From the NCBI GenBank assembly GCA_043820045.1, contig JBDREF010000096.1:1-18808 (forward strand): a DNA stretch of 18,808 bases, given 5' to 3'. This DNA comes from JBDREF01 sp043820045 (lineage in GTDB: Bacteria > Planctomycetota > Phycisphaerae > Sedimentisphaerales > Anaerobacaceae). Every line of letters starts with the position of its first letter. Positions within the stretch are counted from its first letter, which is position 1. The translations under genes and the position numbers were made by a program. The notes beneath the pieces were generated by a model. That model searched no databases, was not told where the DNA came from, and was given only the letters and a program-made list of their open reading frames with translations. Of this stretch, positions 15,080 through 18,808 are shown piece after piece.

Positions 15080-17968
15080 CTAAGGAGCAGTTCTCGGTTG
15101 ATAGAGCCGGATGTCGTCGAAATACATCTTGCCTGAACCGCCGGGGGCCGTCTGATTACCCTTCGCGCCCAGTCCAATAGCAATCCTGTCAACATTCGCT
15201 AGGTTTATGCCCTGATCAGCGAACTTCTGCAGCGGAATGACCCACTCTGTCCAGGTGTCAATGGTTGCCGCATTTACGTCATCGTGGTACACGGCAGCAG
15301 GTGTGCCCGTGCTGTTGGAGACAGCGACATACAACGGCTCGGCTGCGTTGCTGGCTATGCCGATATCCTGATTGGCCCACTGCGGGCCGGCCGTACCGGT
15401 AATCCTCACGTTGGAGAACTTGGCCGTGCACGTCGCAGCGTTGTTGTGGCTGGTCAGTACCAAGCCTACATAGACATTTGACGCCATCGTGATAGTCTGC
15501 GGATTCCAGGACATCGGCGTCCAGCTTGTGCCGTTGCTGGAGTAGTAGCCTCTGAAGTTGCCCGCAACGTCACGTTCGAGCTTCTCCCAGTACGGCGCGA
15601 TGATCGCCATCTGGGCAGGCGTGGCCACTGAAGTATCGCTTGTGGCGCTGCCGTCTGTGTCCGTTCGCGCCTGGTATCGACATCCGTTTGTCGCCGAACC
15701 GGTGGCTGCGGTGGGAGTGATATAAACCGCAGCGAATTTCGAACCGGGATCCAGAGTCTCACGAATCATCACGCCGCACTTGGCCCAGTTATCCGTTAGT
15801 TCCACACTCTCTACCTTGGCTTCAATCGAGCCGATGCCGCTGAGCGTCTTGTAGGCAAAGTGGAACTGGTCGGCTGTGCCCCAGATATCCGCGCCTGAGG
15901 CGGTCATCGTGTAGGTTCCGACGGGAGCCTCCACGAAGCTGCCGACCGACGCCGGACGGCCGTGGAACCAAATCGAAAGTCCCCCAACACCCCTTTCGGT
16001 CCAGTCGCGTGTGGCAGTCAACTTCAATTCCGTCTCGGAGTACTTGGCGAAGTCCGGCTTGTTGTTATCGTAGGATAACGGCATCGCCTGACTGCCGCCG
16101 TGAACGATCGTTTCCTCAGTGAATGATGCTGTGGTTTCATCGCCTACGGCAGCACCTGTCCCGTTGCCGGCAAAGTAATCGGCCGTACCCGGAGTGCCGT
16201 AGCCGAGCCCGTCATGCCACGAATGCCAAATCTGGTTGTCGGCGGCATCGTAGCTCTCAAAGTCGTCCACCACAAAGAATTCCTGTGTCCTGAAGCTCCA
16301 GATGTCACCTGGCCAGACGGCGGGGGTCTCGACGTCATTGAATTCATCAACTCGCCAGTAGTACGTCGTGCCTAAATCGAAAGCCACCGGACCGTAGTGG
16401 GTCTCGGTCACGCCGGCGACCGGGGCAGTCCCGTCCATCACGGCCTGCATGTCGGAGCTGAGATAGACATCGTGCCTGCCGGCCTCTCGGCCTGCGGTCC
16501 AGCCTAAAGTCACATCCAGACCTATGTTCGTGGCTCCGGAGGCCGGTCGCGGATATCTGGCATTGACGGGGATATGGAAGAAACGCACCTCGCTCAGACC
16601 ATACTGGGCAAAGATGCCTCCCCAGTTGCTTTTTGCAGTGAGCCTGACAAACTTCGCGGCCACACCCTCGAAGTCCACAGTAGTGTCATGCGCGTAGTTG
16701 ACCGCGCCAGGACCTTGAGAAAACTCATGGGTTGTGCCCAAAGTCAAGAAATCGACGCCGTCAGCGGAATACTCAATAATCAAATCTTTGAATCCCAAAC
16801 CGATCAACTGCTCAAGGCTGTCATTGGAGTTCCAGACCCACATCTCATACAGCTTATAGACTCTGTCGAACTCAAATTGGATCCAGGTCGGTTGAACTCC
16901 ATCCCGGCTGCTCAACCACATCGTGTCGATGCTTATGTTGCCATGCAATAGACCAGTGCTGTCCAGTCCGGAACCGTTCACAGTGTTCTCAGGCCCTTTG
17001 CCTTCTTCGCTGCTGGATGCTGTGGCAATGATGTTTTCAACGGGATAGGCAAATAGCTCGGCCGTGAAGCTCCAGAGGCCGCCCTTGTGTATCGTGTTAT
17101 CGGGTGGGGTATTGACCTCATCGATCCGCCAGTAGTAGCTCTGGCCGAACGAAAGGCGCTCCGGAAGAGCATACATGTTAGGGTTGACGCGTCCCTGGTA
17201 TACGCTGCCCGGATCAGCCGTTGTCGTAGCCTGATTTACATCGTCCGGATTCGTGCCGAAGTACACGTCATGACTTTCGATATTGGCCCCCGGCGTCCAG
17301 CTCAGGACGACATCACGCGGCACGTCCGTCGCGCCGTCGGCCGGATTCGGATCATAAGCGGTTACGCGGGGACCCTGTGTGCTCTCAGGCGGGCCATCCC
17401 CCGTTGGTATGTAGTCCGGATTCGTCGTCAGAACGATCTTGTCAATGATCAGGCCATCTTCGCGCATCCAAACGTTCAGGACATGGAGGCCGGTCGTGGG
17501 TATGCTTATCTGAGATGGTTCCGGCCTTTCATACCTGCCATTCGCCCACGTGTAATTGGTGCTCCAGCCGGTCATTCGGTTTGAGAGGGGGGTCTCCTCA
17601 CCGTCCAGGCCAGCGTGGCAAGAGTCATCGCCGCCGCCGGCCCCCCAGCCGCGTATCCAAACATAATGTGGGCCCGTTTTGACGAAGTCAATCTCATAGT
17701 CCAATTGCGGGCTCGTGGCGGCGTAGTTGGTGTCGATCTGGCCGCCGCCGTTGGCCTGCATCCCGGCGACGCCGGTGAAGCCGCCGGTCGGGCCGACCAA
17801 TTCCCATTGAACGCCACCCCGAGGGACACTATTGTCGTAGTGCTCTGCCTCGACCGACACGATCCCGTCCGGACCGGGATCCTGATTCAGCGGCCTTCCC
17901 GTTGCCGCGCCCACGGCCATGCTTAGCACCAGGACGAAGGAAAGCAGACAAACTAATTTTGTGTACAT
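15080..17968 (-). CDS. Large secreted multi-domain carbohydrate-binding-type protein
   Basis: 962 residues with a signal peptide (LVCLLSFVLVLSMAVGAA, cut near residue 22). In order: an N-terminal beta-sandwich like CBM6/35 or the GH115 C-terminal domain (about 36-190, with VSVEAEHYD and HYVWIRGWG); a fibronectin-like module (about 203-307, DPNPADGATDV...YYWRIDEVN); an F5/8 type C discoidin domain (about 309-465, ATASSSEE...VRLTAKSNWGG); a second fibronectin-like module (about 468-565); and a C-terminal beta-sandwich starting VVDDFESYD near 567 and ending MYFDDIRLYQP. A DUF1349-like domain (about 694-856) interrupts that last one. No catalytic residues of any hydrolase were recognised, so it probably binds glycans or cell-surface polymers. 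No dockerin, sorting signal or C-terminal anchor. The start is fixed by a strong site, AAAGGAGG, 6 bases from ATG 17968. A terminator follows. Confidence 0.87.
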   Translation of the reverse strand: MYTKLVCLLSFVLVLSMAVGAATGRPLNQDPGPDGIVSVEAEHYDNSVPRGGVQWELVGPTGGFTGVAGMQANGGGQIDTNYAATSPQLDYEIDFVKTGPHYVWIRGWGAGGGDDSCHAGLDGEETPLSNRMTGWSTNYTWANGRYERPEPSQISIPTTGLHVLNVWMREDGLIIDKIVLTTNPDYIPTGDGPPESTQGPRVTAYDPNPADGATDVPRDVVLSWTPGANIESHDVYFGTNPDDVNQATTTADPGSVYQGRVNPNMYALPERLSFGQSYYWRIDEVNTPPDNTIHKGGLWSFTAELFAYPVENIIATASSSEEGKGPENTVNGSGLDSTGLLHGNISIDTMWLSSRDGVQPTWIQFEFDRVYKLYEMWVWNSNDSLEQLIGLGFKDLIIEYSADGVDFLTLGTTHEFSQGPGAVNYAHDTTVDFEGVAAKFVRLTAKSNWGGIFAQYGLSEVRFFHIPVNARYPRPASGATNIGLDVTLGWTAGREAGRHDVYLSSDMQAVMDGTAPVAGVTETHYGPVAFDLGTTYYWRVDEFNDVETPAVWPGDIWSFRTQEFFVVDDFESYDAADNQIWHSWHDGLGYGTPGTADYFAGNGTGAAVGDETTASFTEETIVHGGSQAMPLSYDNNKPDFAKYSETELKLTATRDWTERGVGGLSIWFHGRPASVGSFVEAPVGTYTMTASGADIWGTADQFHFAYKTLSGIGSIEAKVESVELTDNWAKCGVMIRETLDPGSKFAAVYITPTAATGSATNGCRYQARTDTDGSATSDTSVATPAQMAIIAPYWEKLERDVAGNFRGYYSSNGTSWTPMSWNPQTITMASNVYVGLVLTSHNNAATCTAKFSNVRITGTAGPQWANQDIGIASNAAEPLYVAVSNSTGTPAAVYHDDVNAATIDTWTEWVIPLQKFADQGINLANVDRIAIGLGAKGNQTAPGGSGKMYFDDIRLYQPRTAP

Positions 17969-18138
17969 GATAGTCCTCCTTTGGAAGCATTTAGGTTTTA
18001 ATGACCGAACATGATCTTCACTTTTCCTGCCTTTCGTGACTTCACTTGCATGAGGCCAGCACGATGTTTTGTGATGTCAGAATGACCTCCTTCCCTAATA
18101 AAGCGGCTATTCATCGGTCAAGGCAAGAACTGTCTCTC

Positions 18139-18228
18139 GCAGGTAGGCTACTTAGGTAGTTTTGCTGACGCTTTCTTTCTCCGTGCTTCTTGAGAAAACC
18201 GTCAACAAACGGCCTGAGACCTGCCTGC
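18139..18228 (-). promoter_or_regulatory. Candidate structured leader RNA upstream of the secreted protein
   Basis: On the minus strand three stems nest: GCAGGCAGG (18220-18228) with CCTACCTGC (18139-18147), eight of nine pairs; GTTGACG (18200-18206) with CGTCAGC (18164-18170), seven pairs including one wobble, extended by a TTTCT/AGAAA inner stem; and CTAC-CTAA-GTAG (18148-18159). The layout is like a three-way junction. It lies in the transcribed leader predicted from the promoter at 18266-18295, 170-260 bases before the ATG. I do not match it to a known riboswitch class with confidence. Folding by eye only. Confidence 0.4.
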
Positions 18229-18265
18229 CAGGGAGCCGAAAGTCCACGGACACGACCTTGTGTCT

Positions 18266-18295
18266 AACATACCAAATCCGTCACCCCCTCGTCAA
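18266..18295 (-). promoter_or_regulatory. Candidate sigma-70 promoter of the secreted protein gene
   Basis: TTGACG (18290-18295) and TATGTT (18266-18271) on the minus strand are spaced by 18 bases. The predicted start near 18258 gives an untranslated leader of about 290 bases before the ATG at 17968. Confidence 0.5.
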
Positions 18296-18299
18296 GGAG

Positions 18300-18636
18300 A
18301 ATCGCCCGGTCCTGCTCTGAAGAAACGTCGTTCCGCTGCGGTCAGAACATCCAGGATGGCTCACACGACTGAGCGACAGGTCTTGTCTTGCCCTGGCAGC
18401 TACCGCTCTGACGGCATCTTTGTTCTGCGAGAAGGCCGGTCATGGCCCTTGTTATGATGCGAAGAACACACCGGATGACCAACAAGCAAGAGAAGGCAAG
18501 AACACCAGCTTATTCAACGGCCCCAAGACCCAGCGGTTTCCCTGCCTTCGGGTCTGAGACAGCGGCGGGGCAAGGGGCGCCCCGGTACCATAAGAGGTAG
18601 CGGATCTGCGGCTAATTCTCGCGATAGAGCTGTTCC
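18300..18636 (-). other. Intergenic stretch without a recognisable gene
   Basis: About 340 bases between the partial gene at the right edge and the promoter of the secreted protein. Short open frames here (for example 18260-18457 on the plus strand) have no ribosome site and atypical composition. Two small hairpins are visible: AGACCC/GGGTCT (18526-18531 with 18550-18555) and CGGGGC/GCCCCG (18566-18571 with 18579-18584). Neither is followed by a T-run on the minus strand, so termination of the upstream gene is uncertain. No repeat array, tRNA or mobile element was seen. Confidence 0.5.
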
Positions 18637-18808
18637 CTATTCAGGTTTAGCTAATTGCCGGACAAGGACTTCGCGAACGGCCAATTCGGCAGTTTCGGAG
18701 GAGGTCTGCTTTCCGATGTACAGGCCTATCTTTCCCTTTTCAGGTTCTGCCATCTGGACGGCTCCTATCTCCTCTCCGTTGAGCCACACCTGTATTTTCT
18801 TGCCCTCC
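18637..18808 (-). CDS. C-terminal end of a LamG/DUF1080-like (concanavalin-fold) protein, cut by the window
   Basis: The minus-strand frame is open from the window edge to a TAG at 18637-18639, giving the last 56 residues of a larger protein. The pattern KKIQVWLNGEEIGAV, then GKIGLYIG, then LAVREVLVRQL is the typical end of a concanavalin-like jelly-roll domain (LamG or DUF1080/3-keto-disaccharide hydrolase type), where a short 'ligand/gloss' strand pair and a Gly-Lys-Ile-Gly-Leu strand precede the last strand. Its upstream domains and signal peptide are outside the window. It runs in the same direction as the 962-residue protein, about 670 bases upstream of it. Family assignment is tentative; that it is coding is well supported by composition and the clean frame. 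Confidence 0.6.
   Translation of the reverse strand, partial: EGKKIQVWLNGEEIGAVQMAEPEKGKIGLYIGKQTSSETAELAVREVLVRQLAKPE

Noticed and set aside
17087..17584. 165-codon open frame on the plus strand
   Set aside because: Antisense to the secreted multi-domain protein, whose frame is continuous and well supported.
18120..18180. Cyclic-di-GMP-I (GEMM) riboswitch
   Set aside because: GCAAA followed by a short hairpin and CCTACC recalls the class, but the conserved tetraloop stem and receptor sequence could not be placed; kept only as an unclassified leader element.
18260..18457. 65-codon open frame on the plus strand
   Set aside because: No ribosome-binding site, overlaps the likely promoter of the opposite gene, and composition is Arg/Ser-rich without a fold pattern.
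18300..18600. tRNA, CRISPR or mobile-element remnant in the right-hand intergenic stretch
   Set aside because: No T-loop or acceptor-stem pattern, no regularly spaced repeats, and no transposase-like reading frame or inverted terminal repeats.

Overview
The window looks like a chromosomal piece of a Planctomycetota bacterium, most likely class Phycisphaerae (Sedimentisphaerales-like). This is inferred from content: a secreted protein built from the Asp-Pro-Asn-Pro/Tyr-Tyr-Trp-Arg-Ile-Asp-Glu modules and the Val-Val-Asp-Asp-Phe-Glu-Ser-Tyr module common in that group, an arylsulfatase-type sulfatase, two ECF sigma operons and moderate GC content. No phage, IS, CRISPR, tRNA or rRNA is visible.

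Plus-strand half (1-5867). The window opens inside a sulfatase gene (its formylglycine motif lies upstream), followed closely by a complete dihydrolipoyl dehydrogenase gene and a clear intrinsic terminator. Next is a three-gene ECF operon: a sigma factor, a single-pass membrane coiled-coil/TPR-like protein (probable regulator of the sigma), and a large exported protein with a secretin/TonB-N-terminus-like (STN) fold and long coiled coils. Each of the three genes carries one apparent extra base in a short G or C run (3234-3236, 3449-3453, 4494-4496). Removing one base from each restores clean proteins of 185, 184 and 652 residues. No other complete gene in the window is broken, so this is either a recently decaying operon, a phase-variable one, or a local sequence error.

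Minus-strand half (17968 down to 5950). From the right: the 3' end of a gene cut by the window edge (18637-18808), about 670 bases of non-coding DNA with a promoter and a potentially structured leader RNA, a 962-residue secreted multi-domain protein ending at a strong terminator, then a long co-directional cluster. That cluster has its own promoter near 14824-14852 and reads ECF sigma, zinc-binding anti-sigma, YbjQ/UPF0145, NfeD, SPFH/stomatin, GPP34 (GOLPH3-like), a DUF2007-like membrane protein and a radical SAM/HhH protein. The first seven suggest an envelope or membrane-homeostasis regulon. A second promoter (9228-9256) starts a 98-residue unknown, a signal-peptide beta-propeller protein and purH (IMP cyclohydrolase/AICAR transformylase), which ends at a hairpin terminator shared with the converging plus-strand operon.

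The most promising observations are the triple frameshift in one sigma operon, the sigma/anti-sigma operon joining SPFH-NfeD to a GPP34 protein, and the structured leader upstream of the large secreted protein.
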